Source: Nesterenkonia alba DSM 19423 (GTDB lineage Bacteria; Actinomycetota; Actinomycetes; Actinomycetales; Micrococcaceae). From it: a DNA stretch of 64,000 nucleotides. The first letter of the stretch is position 1; every line of letters starts with the position of its first letter. Made by a program: the position numbers and the translations under genes. The stretch lies in NCBI RefSeq assembly GCF_000421745.1, contig NZ_ATXP01000002.1, forward strand, positions 1 through 64,000. The letters run 5' to 3'. Below are positions 36,897-46,242 of this stretch, in pieces. Under the pieces are notes generated by a model. That model saw only the letters and a program-made list of their open reading frames with translations. It was not told where the DNA came from and did not search any database.

Positions 36897-38399
36897 CTAT
36901 TCGAGCAGGCGTATCGGATTCACGATGTCGGCAAAGATGAGCATCACACCCATGCCGATCATCAGCACCGCCACCACATAGGTCAGCGGCAGCAGCTTGG
37001 AGATGTCCACGGGTCCGGGGTCCGGGCGGCCGAAGAGCTTGGCCAGACGGCGGCGCATACTCTCATACAGCGCCCCTGCCACGTGCCCACCGTCCAGCGG
37101 CAGCAGCGGAATGAGGTTAAACACCATCAGCGCCACATTGACTCCCGCCACCAGGGACATCAGCGTGGCGAAGCGCGACTCCAGCGGGATCTCCTCGTAA
37201 GCAGAGATCTCCCCGGCTACCCGGCCAACCCCCACCACGGACATGGGCCCTTCCGGGTCTCGTTCGGCTGAGGTAAACGTCGACACGGCCACGTCATACA
37301 TCCGTGCCGGAAGGGTGACGACGACGCCGGCAACAGCCTTGGTCTGTTCCCACACCAGCGGGCCCGCCTCCCACGGAGGTTGACGCTGCAGTTCTTGATC
37401 CGCCCCCATACCGATGAACCCCACCGGCTCGGTGACGAGCTGCCCCTCGGCGTCGCGCTCAACGCGGCCCAGAGCATCAACCCGTGGACGTTCGGTCTCA
37501 ATGGGAGTCAGGCTGGCGGTGTGCTCTTCCCCGTTGCGCAGGTACACCACTTCCGTGGGCTGTCCGGCGGAATCCCGGATCAGCTCGGTGAGCTCCTCCC
37601 AGTCATCCACCGGCTGCCCGGCGAAAGCGACAATCTCATCTCCGGGGCGCAGACCGGCTTGGTATGCGGGGCCGGCGGGGTCATCCTCAGTGCACTCCTC
37701 ACGGCCGGCTTCGGCCTCCTCCACACTGATGACGCACTCGAAGACCTCGGCGACCCGGGTGGTGGTGGTGTTCATCCCGTGCACTGAGATCGTCCCTGCG
37801 GTGAGCAACAGGGCCAGCAGACCGTTCATCGCCGGACCACCGAGCATCACGATGATTTTCTTCCACGTGGCCAGCCGGTAGAACATCCGATCTTCGTCGC
37901 CAGGCTGCAGTTCCTCGGCGGCGACCTCGCGCGCCTCGGCCGACATCTGCTGAAAGATCCCCGTGGAGTGGGAGGCCACAGTCCGAGGCGAGCTGGCGGC
38001 GTCGTGCTTCCCTACTGTGGGGTCCTGAGCACCGGTGCGCTCCCCGGTATGCGAGTCCGGCGCGTATTGAGCCCCGATCTGCTGCAGGTACGGATCCTGC
38101 GGTGGTGCCTGTGGCTGCTCAGCCGAGGGGTCGGCGTCGTCGGCAGATTTCTCCTCCGGAGGTGGGTACATGCCGATCATGGCGATATACCCGCCCAGGG
38201 GAATCGCTTTGATCCCGTATTCCGTCTCCCCTTTGGTTTTGGACCACATCGTGGGGCCGAAGCCGACCATGTACTGAGTGACCCGCACTTTGAAGAGCTT
38301 GGCCGGCACCAGGTGACCGATCTCATGCAGCGCGATGGACACCGCAATTCCTACCGCGATGATGAGGATCCCCAGCAACGCCAGCACCGCGCCGGTCAT
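36897..38399 (-). CDS. rseP: Site-2 family intramembrane metalloprotease RseP/RIP1-like
   Basis: The 500-residue protein cleaves transmembrane substrates in regulated proteolysis, for example anti-sigma factors. The zinc site is HEIGH (H25-x-x-x-H29) in the first membrane segment, with a C-terminal LDGGH-type motif (PLLPLDGGHVAG) supplying the third ligand. A PDZ domain (about 255-330, GPAYQAGLRPGDEIVAFAGQPV) lies between. An acidic ~60-residue insert (about 85-145) is exceptional in composition. Its ATG overlaps the dxr stop (ATGA), so they are translated together. Confidence 0.93.
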   Translation of the reverse strand: MTGAVLALLGILIIAVGIAVSIALHEIGHLVPAKLFKVRVTQYMVGFGPTMWSKTKGETEYGIKAIPLGGYIAMIGMYPPPEEKSADDADPSAEQPQAPPQDPYLQQIGAQYAPDSHTGERTGAQDPTVGKHDAASSPRTVASHSTGIFQQMSAEAREVAAEELQPGDEDRMFYRLATWKKIIVMLGGPAMNGLLALLLTAGTISVHGMNTTTTRVAEVFECVISVEEAEAGREECTEDDPAGPAYQAGLRPGDEIVAFAGQPVDDWEELTELIRDSAGQPTEVVYLRNGEEHTASLTPIETERPRVDALGRVERDAEGQLVTEPVGFIGMGADQELQRQPPWEAGPLVWEQTKAVAGVVVTLPARMYDVAVSTFTSAERDPEGPMSVVGVGRVAGEISAYEEIPLESRFATLMSLVAGVNVALMVFNLIPLLPLDGGHVAGALYESMRRRLAKLFGRPDPGPVDISKLLPLTYVVAVLMIGMGVMLIFADIVNPIRLLE

Positions 38400-39613
38400 G
38401 CGACCACCTGCTCGCCGGCCATGAGACGCTCGGCGGTGTTCCGCGCCCAGGTCTCGGCCTCCAGCACTGCCTCCAGGTTCGCCTGGTCCGCGGGCACCCC
38501 ATTGTGGGCTCCCAGCACCTCTTCGATCAGCCGGAGGATCCCGGTGAAGGGCAGCCGGCCGGCGTGGAAGGCTTCCACGGCCTGCTCATTGGCGGCGTTG
38601 TAAACGGCCATATGGGTCGCTGACGAGGCTGCGGCCTCTTTGGCGAGCTGGACGGCGGGGAAGGCACTGTGGTCCAACGGTTCGAAGTCCCAGCTCATCG
38701 GGTGCGTCCAGTCGATCGGGGTGTCCACCGCCGGAAGCCGCTGCGGCCAAGACAAGCCCAGGGCGATGGGCACCAGCATCCGTGGGGGTCCGGCCTGAGC
38801 GATCGTCGAGCCGTCGTGGAACTCCACCAGCGAGTGGATGTACTGCTGCGGGTGGATCACCGTGTCGATATCGCGCAACGGCACATCGAACAGCAGGTGC
38901 GCCTCGATCACCTCCAGGGCCTTATTGACCAGGGTGGCCGAATTGGTCGTCACCATCAGCCCCATCGCGAAGTTCGGGTGTTTCAGCGCCTGTTCCGGGG
39001 TGACAGTGGCTAGCGCTTCTGACCCCCAGCCGCGGAACGGCCCCCCGGATGCGGTCAGGACCAGTCGGCGGACCTCACTGTGCCCGGTGAGTGTGGGGGC
39101 GCACAGTCCGCGCTCGTGCCGGCCGGAAGCCAGCGCCTGAGCCAGGGCCGAATGTTCAGAGTCCACTGGAACCACCTGCCCCGGACGCTGCGTGGCGGCG
39201 GCCACCAAGGCACCGCCGACCACCAGTGACTCTTTATTCGCCAGCGCGAGGGTGGCACCGGCACTCAGGGCCGCCAAAGTGGGTCTGAGCCCAATGGAAC
39301 CGGTCATCGCATTGAGCACGACGTCGGCTCCCGACTCGGCAGCGATCCGCTCAGCAGCCTCATCTCCGGTGAAGAGGGCGACGTCGTCGGCGATGCGCTC
39401 GCGGAGAGTGGCTTCTGCGCCAGACTGGCGGATGCCGACCATCTGGGGGGTGAAGCGGCGGACCTGTTCGGCCAGCAGTGCGGCATTGCGGCCGGCGCAG
39501 AGCGCGACGACCTCGAACTGACCCGGGTGGGAGGCGATGACCTCCAGGGCCTGGGTGCCGATGGATCCGGTGGAACCCAGGATCGCCACGCGCCGCGGAG
39601 TCGTCTCAGCCAT
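38396..39613 (-). CDS. dxr: 1-deoxy-D-xylulose-5-phosphate reductoisomerase
   Basis: The 405-residue enzyme makes 2-C-methyl-D-erythritol 4-phosphate in the MEP pathway with NADPH. It has the NADPH loop AILGSTGSIGTQALEV at the start, ALANKESLVVGG, VDSEHSALAQAL (metal site Asp/Glu) and ASGGPFRG. ATG 39613 places that loop a few residues in, as in the family; ATG 39622 is also possible. A much longer frame to 39883 is not supported. Overlaps rseP by four bases. Confidence 0.96.
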   Translation of the reverse strand: MAETTPRRVAILGSTGSIGTQALEVIASHPGQFEVVALCAGRNAALLAEQVRRFTPQMVGIRQSGAEATLRERIADDVALFTGDEAAERIAAESGADVVLNAMTGSIGLRPTLAALSAGATLALANKESLVVGGALVAAATQRPGQVVPVDSEHSALAQALASGRHERGLCAPTLTGHSEVRRLVLTASGGPFRGWGSEALATVTPEQALKHPNFAMGLMVTTNSATLVNKALEVIEAHLLFDVPLRDIDTVIHPQQYIHSLVEFHDGSTIAQAGPPRMLVPIALGLSWPQRLPAVDTPIDWTHPMSWDFEPLDHSAFPAVQLAKEAAASSATHMAVYNAANEQAVEAFHAGRLPFTGILRLIEEVLGAHNGVPADQANLEAVLEAETWARNTAERLMAGEQVVA

Positions 39614-39761
39614 GGGCCCCATTATCCAGTCAACCGCGCTCGGCGGCGAACCCCGGCGGGAAAGCCTTTGCCACGTGACGCGGTACGCTGGAGACACAGC
39701 CCGAACACGTGCTGCAGAACACACCTCTGTACAGCACGGCGCAGCCGAGTAAGGAGCACCG

Positions 39762-40259
39762 ATGAAGATCACGCTGCGGGATGTCACCGCCTCCGACCTG
39801 GACCAGTTCTTCCGGTTCCAGCAGGACGCCGATGCCGCCCACATGGCCGGTTTCGCTCCCACCAACCCCAAAGACCGCAGCATCTTCGATCACCACTGGG
39901 GGGAGATCCTCGGAGATGAGAACTCCCTGGTGCGCACCATCGACGTCGATGGCCAGCCGGCCGGTTCCATCGCCGTGTTCCGCGACGAGGACGCCCACGA
40001 GATCATGTTTTTCACCGATAAGCAGTTCTGGGGTCAGGGCATCACCACCACGGCGATCGACCAGTTCCTTGCCGAGTTCACCCCCCGTCCGCTGACCGCC
40101 CGGGTGGTCACCGATAACCTTGGCTCGTTGAAGATTCTGACCACCCGTGGATTCCGGGAGGTCGGAGAGGAACAAGTCTTCTCCAATGCCCGGGCTGAAG
40201 TCGTCACCGAAAAGATCCTCCGCTTAGATGGCGAGGCTGTTTCACCGGAGACCGCCTGA
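39762..40259 (+). CDS. GNAT-family N-acetyltransferase
   Basis: The 165-residue protein resembles RimJ/RimL-type acetyltransferases: LRDVTASDLDQFF at the start, VDGQPAGSIAVF, then FFTDKQFWGQGITTTAIDQFL, the acetyl-CoA loop with WGQGI, and TARVVTDNLGSLKILTTRGF. AAGGAG lies six bases upstream of ATG 39762. It is divergent from dxr and ends before a palindromic element. Substrate unknown. Confidence 0.8.
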   Translation: MKITLRDVTASDLDQFFRFQQDADAAHMAGFAPTNPKDRSIFDHHWGEILGDENSLVRTIDVDGQPAGSIAVFRDEDAHEIMFFTDKQFWGQGITTTAIDQFLAEFTPRPLTARVVTDNLGSLKILTTRGFREVGEEQVFSNARAEVVTEKILRLDGEAVSPETA

Positions 40260-40358
40260 GCGCACCGGCCCACCGCACCACCGACCGCACCGCCCCTCTC
40301 CGACCGCACTGATCCACCAACTGCACCGGCCCCCGCGCCACCAGCCGGGCCGGCCCAC

Positions 40359-40420
40359 CACCGCGGCTTTGGTGAATCACCGCGGGATATATGCCGCTGC
40401 GTTTCACCAAAGGCGCGGTG
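40359..40420 (+). repeat. 62-nt palindromic element, type A, copy 2
   Basis: The arms 40359-40377 (CACCGCGGCTTTGGTGAAT) and 40402-40420 pair at 17 of 19 positions. The centre starts CACCGCGGGATATATG, identical over 16 nt to the copy at 18631-18692, while the inner arm sequence differs and is compensated on the other arm. It lies between the convergent GNAT and symporter genes and could also terminate transcription. Confidence 0.75.
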
Positions 40421-40435
40421 AACACAGTGCCGGGC

Positions 40436-41938
40436 CTATCTCTCCGGCAGGTGCAATCGCGCCAGGGTGACGGCAGTCCCGGCCGGAGGGTGACCGGCGC
40501 CGAACCGACTGACCAGCACCGCCGCGGCGAAGGCCAACGGCACACACCAGGCCGCCGGGTACAACAGCACCACCGAGCCGGGGCTCCCCTCCCCCAGCAC
40601 GAGTCCGGCCGTCAGAGAGACCAACGACGCCGCCGCACCCGTGACCATACCCGCGAAAGCTCCCCGGGCGGTCACCTGAGCCCACCAGATGCCCAGCAGC
40701 AACAGCGGCGCCATCGCTGAGGCGGTGAAGGTAAACACCATGGCCACCGCACCGGCCAGTGCCACATGGGACGTGGCCATGGCGATCGCCAAGGGGAGCG
40801 CCACCGCCAACACCGCCCCAATCCGGAACCCCCGCACCGTGCCGCCGAAGAACTCCTGGGACAGCACCCCGGAGACTGACACCACCAGCCCAGAGGCGGT
40901 GGAGAGAAACGCCGCAAAGGCACCTCCTGCCACCACGGCGGTGAGCAGGTCGCCTGCTGCACCGTCGAAGAGCGCACCGGGCAGACGCAACAGCGCGGTA
41001 TCCGGTGCGTGGGCCTCACGTTCGGCTCCGGTGAAGACCGCCCGGGCAATGACCCCCAGGGTCACCGGCAGCACGTAGAAGGCCGAGAGCAACCCCAACA
41101 GCAGAAAGGTGGTGCGGCGGGCGGCGTCGCCGTCGGGGTTGGTGTAGAAGCGCACCAGCACGTGGGGTAGGCCGATCGTGCCCAGCATCAGGGCCAGCAC
41201 CAGGGAGACGGTGCGGTAGAAGTCGGTACCGTCGGCGCTGGTCTCCGTCCAGACCGCCGAGAAGTCCGGGGCTGCTGTGGGCTCCACGGTGCCCAGGCGC
41301 AACAGGATGAACACCAGCGGGATGAGCAGAGCGCAGAGTTTGATCCAGTACTGGATCGCCTGGGCCAGGGTGACCGAGCGCATCCCGCCGGGCAGCACCA
41401 TGGCCAGGACCACCAGCACGACGGCGACTGGGCCCACCCATTCACCCAACCCTGCAGTGGTGCTCAGGGCCAGTGAGGCCCCGTGCAGCTGCGGCACAAT
41501 GTAGAGCCAGCCGGTGAGGACCACAATCAGCACAGTCAGTACCCGCAAACGAGGCGATCCGAACCGTAGGGTGACGAAGTCCGGCACCGTGTACGCCCCG
41601 GAACGGCGCAGCGGTCCGGCAACGAACAACAGCATGGTCAAAAACCCTGCGGTGTAGCCCACAGGGAACCACAGTCCATAGGTGCCTTCCACCAGGATGA
41701 GTCCGGCCACTCCCAGGAAGCTCGCCGCAGAGATGTACTCTCCGGCCACAGCAGAGGCGTTCATCCGCGGGGAGACCCGGCGGGAGGCGACATAGAAGTC
41801 CCCCGTGCTGCGGGAGAGTCTCAGCCCGTAACTGCTGACCAGCAGGGTGGTCGCAGCCACGAGCACCACCGCCATGAGCACCGCACCGGCGCCGTTGTTC
41901 AGTGAGTCCCCCAGAGCCTGACGGATGCTTTCACCCAC
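40436..41938 (-). CDS. Sodium:solute symporter family permease (acetate/monocarboxylate type)
   Basis: The protein of about 500 residues has 12-13 membrane segments and SSS family blocks: FYVASRRVSPRMNASAVAGEYISAASFLG near the N-terminus, IGLPHVLVRFYTNPDGDAARRT and FLSTASGLVVSVSG. It most resembles ActP/MctP-type permeases that co-transport short monocarboxylates with Na+. GTG 41938, which overlaps the upstream DUF485-like stop, is preferred; ATG 41974 would give a 44-bp overlap and 512 residues. The partner gene lies directly before it. Pumped substrate is not known. Confidence 0.85.
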   Translation of the reverse strand: MGESIRQALGDSLNNGAGAVLMAVVLVAATTLLVSSYGLRLSRSTGDFYVASRRVSPRMNASAVAGEYISAASFLGVAGLILVEGTYGLWFPVGYTAGFLTMLLFVAGPLRRSGAYTVPDFVTLRFGSPRLRVLTVLIVVLTGWLYIVPQLHGASLALSTTAGLGEWVGPVAVVLVVLAMVLPGGMRSVTLAQAIQYWIKLCALLIPLVFILLRLGTVEPTAAPDFSAVWTETSADGTDFYRTVSLVLALMLGTIGLPHVLVRFYTNPDGDAARRTTFLLLGLLSAFYVLPVTLGVIARAVFTGAEREAHAPDTALLRLPGALFDGAAGDLLTAVVAGGAFAAFLSTASGLVVSVSGVLSQEFFGGTVRGFRIGAVLAVALPLAIAMATSHVALAGAVAMVFTFTASAMAPLLLLGIWWAQVTARGAFAGMVTGAAASLVSLTAGLVLGEGSPGSVVLLYPAAWCVPLAFAAAVLVSRFGAGHPPAGTAVTLARLHLPER

Positions 41939-42377
41939 GGTGGTTGCCCCGTTGCTCGGCGTAACGACGGTCATAGGCGAGGATGCGGCGTAAGTAAAAC
42001 CACCCGGCGGCGATCATCAGCGGGTAGAGCACCAGCCCCGGGATGATCCAGGTCCACGGTCCGCCCGTCAGGGTGAACGTCAAGGTGAAGTAGACCAGGA
42101 TGACCAGGGCGAAGAACCCCGCCCCGATCCGCAAGGCCAGGCGCAGCTTCGCGGTGATGAGCCTCTGGATCCCCGGGTCCAGTTCCTCTGCTGCGCCCGC
42201 TCCGGGACGGATGAAACCTTCCCGCGGGTCCAGCAGTGCTTCCTCCCCACTGGGGGCGATCTGCGGGCCCCGCACCACCACCCGCTGCGCCGCCGGTGCG
42301 TGGGCCGGTTGTTTTTGCGACTGAGCTGACCGCTGCGGTGCTCCGGCGGCCTGACCCCCGTGTGGTTGGCCGCTCAT
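41931..42377 (-). CDS. DUF485-like small membrane subunit
   Basis: The 148-residue protein has a disordered Gln/Ala/Pro-rich N-terminus, then two membrane segments (about 82-103 and 110-130) and a basic C-terminus. This small two-helix protein beside an SSS permease matches the DUF485/YjcH partner found with ActP. It is truncated of recognisable motifs, so the family is by layout and context. ATG 42377 overlaps the LytTR regulator's stop by four bases, placing it in the same operon. Confidence 0.6.
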   Translation of the reverse strand: MSGQPHGGQAAGAPQRSAQSQKQPAHAPAAQRVVVRGPQIAPSGEEALLDPREGFIRPGAGAAEELDPGIQRLITAKLRLALRIGAGFFALVILVYFTLTFTLTGGPWTWIIPGLVLYPLMIAAGWFYLRRILAYDRRYAEQRGNHRG

Positions 42378-43120
42378 GCCAGCCCCTTGCCCAGGTGGGC
42401 TTCAAGCCGTTCCCGAACGTGCGGCATCAGCCGCCGACTGACCGGCAGTTCGGTGTCCTTCAGCTGCAAGGTCATCCGCCCCTGCCGGGTCAACACGCGG
42501 CGAACGTGGTGCAGGTTGACCACGAAAGACCGGTGTACCCGCACGAACCCGTAGCTCTGCCACTGTTCCTCCAGCTCGGCCAGGGGGATCCTCAGCAAGT
42601 AGGAGTTCTCGGCGGTGTGCAGGCGGGCGTAATCCCCTTGAGCCTGTACCCAGCGGATGGTGGGGATCTCCACTAAGACGGCAACATCCCCGGTGAGCAC
42701 GGAGACCCGCGGCGGCCCCTGGGGGACGCCCTCGCGCGGGATGACGTGCTCTGCCGCCCGCCGCAGCGCCTCGGCTAATCGGCTGGCGCGCACTGGTTTG
42801 AGCAGATAGTCCCGGGCCTGCAGTTCAAAGGCTTCCACTGCCGGCTGGGCGTCGGCGGTGATGAAGATAATCTGCGGCCCCCCGGCGCGTGTCCGGGCGG
42901 AGAGTTCACGGGCTAGTTCCAAACCGCTCTGCCGTGGCATGTGGATATCCAACAGCACGACGTCGATCGCTTCGGTGTCCAGCACATGTTTGGCCTGTGC
43001 CACATTCGCTGCGGTATGCACTCGTCGGGCCAGAGGTTCCTGGCTGAGTAGCCACTGCATCTGCGCGATGGCCGGCGGTTCGTCGTCGACAACGAGCACA
43101 TCCACACCCTGCTGTGTCAC
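42374..43120 (-). CDS. LytTR-family response regulator
   Basis: The 248-residue protein has a receiver domain (VLVVDDEPPAI acidic pair, phosphoacceptor Asp in VVLLDIHMPR near residue 58, Lys in YLLKPV) and a C-terminal LytTR DNA-binding domain (IRWVQAQGDYARLHT, FVRVHRSFVVNLHHV). It lies between the cognate sensor kinase gene and the transporter pair, overlapping both by four bases. It likely controls one or both symporter operons nearby, perhaps the divergent one at 44119 (inference). Confidence 0.9.
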   Translation of the reverse strand: MTQQGVDVLVVDDEPPAIAQMQWLLSQEPLARRVHTAANVAQAKHVLDTEAIDVVLLDIHMPRQSGLELARELSARTRAGGPQIIFITADAQPAVEAFELQARDYLLKPVRASRLAEALRRAAEHVIPREGVPQGPPRVSVLTGDVAVLVEIPTIRWVQAQGDYARLHTAENSYLLRIPLAELEEQWQSYGFVRVHRSFVVNLHHVRRVLTRQGRMTLQLKDTELPVSRRLMPHVRERLEAHLGKGLA

Positions 43121-43944
43121 GCGGCGCTCCTCTCTTGCTGGAACTTCGGCACCCGCATAGAAACCCGCATCCCGGCAGAGGGCGCGGTCTCAATGCGCAG
43201 CCCGTTCTGCGGTCCGTAGGCTTGGCGCAGGCGTAGATCGACATTCCGCAAGCCAATGTGGGAACTGGCCGCCGCGCCTGCCAGGACTCGTTCCATGTGC
43301 TCCGGATCCGCCCCGGGGCCTTCATCTTCCACCGCGATCACCGCATGGGTTCCCTCATCCCGAGCGGTCAGCCGCACCTGGGCGTAGCCGGAGTCTGAGT
43401 CGGCACCGTGGCGCACCGCGTTTTCCACCAGGGGTTGGACGGCCAGGAACGGGATCCGCAGGCTGAGCACCTCCGGGGCGATCTCCAACTGGACGTTGAC
43501 CCGGTCTTCGAACCGGGCTTTCTCCAGCAGAACGTACCGTTCCACAGCGGCCAGTTCCTCCTCCAATGTGGTGAAATCCCCTTCGGCCCGCAGACTGTAT
43601 CGGGTGAAGTCGGCGAAATCGATGACCAGCTCCCGAGCCCGCACCGGGTCGGCGGGGATCGTGGCGGCAATCGCGTTGAGACTGTTGTAGATGAAGTGCG
43701 GGGAGATCTGGGCCCGCAGGGTGCGCAGCTCAGCCTCTACCAGTTGCCGGCGTGTCTGCTCGGCTAACTGGCGGTAGTCGACGTCGTCGTCGCCTGTGGA
43801 GGAACTGGCCTGCCGGCTGACATGCTGTTGATCGTCATCCTGCCCGGCGCGCGGGGCACGTTGGAAGCCCACCAGCAGGACGATCCCGGTCAGCACGACG
43901 ACGATCACCACCAGAACGACGACCGCCGGGCTGAGTTCCTCCAT
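43117..43944 (-). CDS. LytS/YehU-type sensor histidine kinase
   Basis: The 275-residue kinase has one N-terminal membrane segment (about 6-26) and no extra sensing domain. The His_kinase block QISPHFIYNSLNAIAATIPA carries the phosphorylated His, and the ATPase block PLVENAVRHGAD plus VEDEGPGADP is complete. Such short sensors often act with a transporter or other partner. It heads the operon kinase-regulator-DUF485-symporter; start ATG 43944 is divergent from the DUF485-symporter pair at 44119-46214, with 174 bp between. Confidence 0.88.
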   Translation of the reverse strand: MEELSPAVVVLVVIVVVLTGIVLLVGFQRAPRAGQDDDQQHVSRQASSSTGDDDVDYRQLAEQTRRQLVEAELRTLRAQISPHFIYNSLNAIAATIPADPVRARELVIDFADFTRYSLRAEGDFTTLEEELAAVERYVLLEKARFEDRVNVQLEIAPEVLSLRIPFLAVQPLVENAVRHGADSDSGYAQVRLTARDEGTHAVIAVEDEGPGADPEHMERVLAGAAASSHIGLRNVDLRLRQAYGPQNGLRIETAPSAGMRVSMRVPKFQQERSAA

Positions 43945-44118
43945 GCGTTCATCCTAGGCAGCGGAGCGTCTTACGAGCCCCCGGTGACCGTTCGGCGCAT
44001 CCTTGGTACCACTTATCCCCATCGCCACGTGATCCACTCCACATTTCCCCGTGCCCTCAGGCAACGTGTTCTACGTCACGTCATATCCGCATCGATCGAG
44101 ACTCGAATGGAGGAACCA

Positions 44119-44586
44119 ATGAGTTCGACCGATACCGCGGCCGCACCGGTGGATTACCGCAGTGTCCAGGCCCGCGACGCATTCCGCACCCTGCGGCGGA
44201 CACACCGCAGTTTTGTCTTCCCGATGACAGTTTTCTTCCTCATCTGGTACCTCACCTACGTGGTTCTGGGGGCATTCCGTCCAGACCTCTTCGCGATCCC
44301 GGTGCTGGGCAATATCAACCTCGGGGTCGCCTTCGGGCTCGCCCAGTTCGTGACCACCTTCGCCATCACCGGGCTGTATGTGTGGTTCACCAATAACCGG
44401 CTGGACCCCAAATCCTCGGTGATCCGTGAGGAACTCGAGGCTGCCGGCGTCGGACTTCCCGACGAGACCCCCGATGAGGTCGTCACTGCGCAGGCCCAGG
44501 CACAGCAGGAATCCGATGTGGAAACCAGTGCCGCCGCTAACCCCTACGTCGATGAGGCCGCTGAGGCGAAGGAGGCCGTGCGATGA
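44119..44586 (+). CDS. DUF485 family membrane subunit
   Basis: The 155-residue protein has DUF485 features: RRTHRSFVFPMTVFFLIWYL and a second membrane segment LGVAFGLAQFVTTFAITGLYVWFTNN. The C-terminal tail is acidic and probably disordered. ATG 44119 follows TGGAGGAACCA. Its stop overlaps the actP-like start (ATGA). DUF485 proteins are the small partners of acetate permease ActP; the exact mechanistic role is unknown. Confidence 0.9.
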   Translation: MSSTDTAAAPVDYRSVQARDAFRTLRRTHRSFVFPMTVFFLIWYLTYVVLGAFRPDLFAIPVLGNINLGVAFGLAQFVTTFAITGLYVWFTNNRLDPKSSVIREELEAAGVGLPDETPDEVVTAQAQAQQESDVETSAAANPYVDEAAEAKEAVR

Positions 44587-46214
44587 CCACTGCCGCTGTG
44601 ATTCTGGCCGAGGAAGAAACCCTCTCCACTGAAGTGGGTAGCCCGTGGGCGAACATCGGGATCTTCCTGTTGTTCGTCTGCGTGACGCTGTACTTCGTCA
44701 TCCGGGCATCCCGGAACACCAAGACCGCCGCGGATTTCTACGCCGGCGGCCGCGGGTTCTCCGGGACCCAGAACGGTACCGCCATCGCCGGGGACTTCCT
44801 GTCTGCGGCGAGCTTCTTAGGCGTGGTGGGAGCCATCGCCATCTATGGCTACGACGGGTTCCTCTACTCCATCGGATTCCTGGTGGGCTGGCTGGTAGCT
44901 CTGCTGCTGGTCGCCGAGCTGATGCGCAACACCGGCAAATTCACCATGGCCGATGTGCTCAGCTTCCGGTTGAAGCAACGGCCTGTGCGCATTGCCGCGG
45001 CCATCTCCACCCTCTGCGTCTGTGTGTTCTACCTCCTGCCGCAGATGTCCGGCGCTGGCGGTCTAGTGGCTCTGCTCATTGGCGTGGACTCGTGGATCGG
45101 GCAGTCACTGGTGATCGCCGTCGTCGGCTCTTTGATGATCGTCTACGTGTTCATCGGCGGGATGAAGGGCACCACCTGGGTGCAGATCATCAAAGCGACC
45201 ATGCTCATCCTCGGTGCCGGGGCCATGACGGTGTGGGTGCTGGCCCTGTCCGGATTTAACTTCTCCGCCCTGCTCGGCGACGCCGCCGACCGGCACCCCG
45301 CTGGGGACGCTGTCCTCGAACCCGGTATGCAGTATGGTCTGGACTTCTACACCCAGATGGACTTCGTCTCCCTGGGGATCGCCCTGGTACTGGGTACTGC
45401 AGCCCTGCCGCACGTGCTCATTCGGTTCTACACGGTGCCCACCGCTAAGGACGCCCGGAAGTCCGTGGTGTTCGCCATTGTGCTCATCGGTGCGTTCTAC
45501 CTCTTCACTCTGGTCCTGGGGTACGGGGCGGCAGCACTGTTGGATCAGGAGACCATCCTCAGCGCCCCGGGCGGACAGAACGCGGCGGCACCTCTGCTGG
45601 CCTACGAGCTGGGCGGGACTCTCCTGCTGGGAGTGATCGCTGCTGTGGCCTTCGCCACCATCTTGGCGGTGGTCGCCGGACTGACGATCACCGCCTCGGC
45701 CAGCTTCGCCCACGATGTCTACGGCGAGGTCATTAAGAAGGGCAAACTGGATTCCAAGGGCGAGATGCGTGCCGGCCGCTACACCGTGATCGTGGTGGGA
45801 ATCCTGGCCATCCTCGGTGGCATCGGCGCCCAGGGGCAGAACGTGGCGTTCTTGGTGGCTCTGGCCTTCGCCGTGGCCGCTAGCGCGAACCTGCCGACAA
45901 TCCTGTACTCGCTGTTCTGGCGCCGGTTCACCACCCGCGGAGCCCTGTGGTCGATGTACGGGGGACTGTCCTCAGCACTGCTGCTGATCTTCTTCTCCCC
46001 GGTGGTGTGGGGCAGCGAGGAGTCCTTCTTCCCCGATGTGGACCTTGCGCTCTACCCGCTGACCAACCCGGGTCTGGTCTCCATCCCGCTGGCGTTCTTG
46101 CTGGGCTGGTTGGGATCGATCACCTCAGCTGATGATGAGGACCCGGTCAAGCAGGCTGAGATGGAAGTCCGCTCGATGACTGGAGTGGGCGCGGAGAAAC
46201 CCGTACAGCACTGA
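44583..46214 (+). CDS. actP: Cation:acetate symporter, ActP-like
   Basis: The 543-residue transporter has 13 predicted membrane segments and strong ActP-like blocks: TKTAADFYAGGRGFSGTQNG, AIAGDFLSAASFLGVVGAIA, GTAALPHVLIRFYTVPTAKDAR and ILAVVAGLTITASASFAHDV. It likely takes up acetate or related monocarboxylates with Na+. It follows the DUF485 gene with a 4-bp overlap and is divergent from the LytS operon, whose regulator may control it. Terminated by a very strong hairpin. Confidence 0.9.
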   Translation: MTTAAVILAEEETLSTEVGSPWANIGIFLLFVCVTLYFVIRASRNTKTAADFYAGGRGFSGTQNGTAIAGDFLSAASFLGVVGAIAIYGYDGFLYSIGFLVGWLVALLLVAELMRNTGKFTMADVLSFRLKQRPVRIAAAISTLCVCVFYLLPQMSGAGGLVALLIGVDSWIGQSLVIAVVGSLMIVYVFIGGMKGTTWVQIIKATMLILGAGAMTVWVLALSGFNFSALLGDAADRHPAGDAVLEPGMQYGLDFYTQMDFVSLGIALVLGTAALPHVLIRFYTVPTAKDARKSVVFAIVLIGAFYLFTLVLGYGAAALLDQETILSAPGGQNAAAPLLAYELGGTLLLGVIAAVAFATILAVVAGLTITASASFAHDVYGEVIKKGKLDSKGEMRAGRYTVIVVGILAILGGIGAQGQNVAFLVALAFAVAASANLPTILYSLFWRRFTTRGALWSMYGGLSSALLLIFFSPVVWGSEESFFPDVDLALYPLTNPGLVSIPLAFLLGWLGSITSADDEDPVKQAEMEVRSMTGVGAEKPVQH

Positions 46215-46242
46215 GCTGCCCCGGCAGCGGGACAACACGGTA

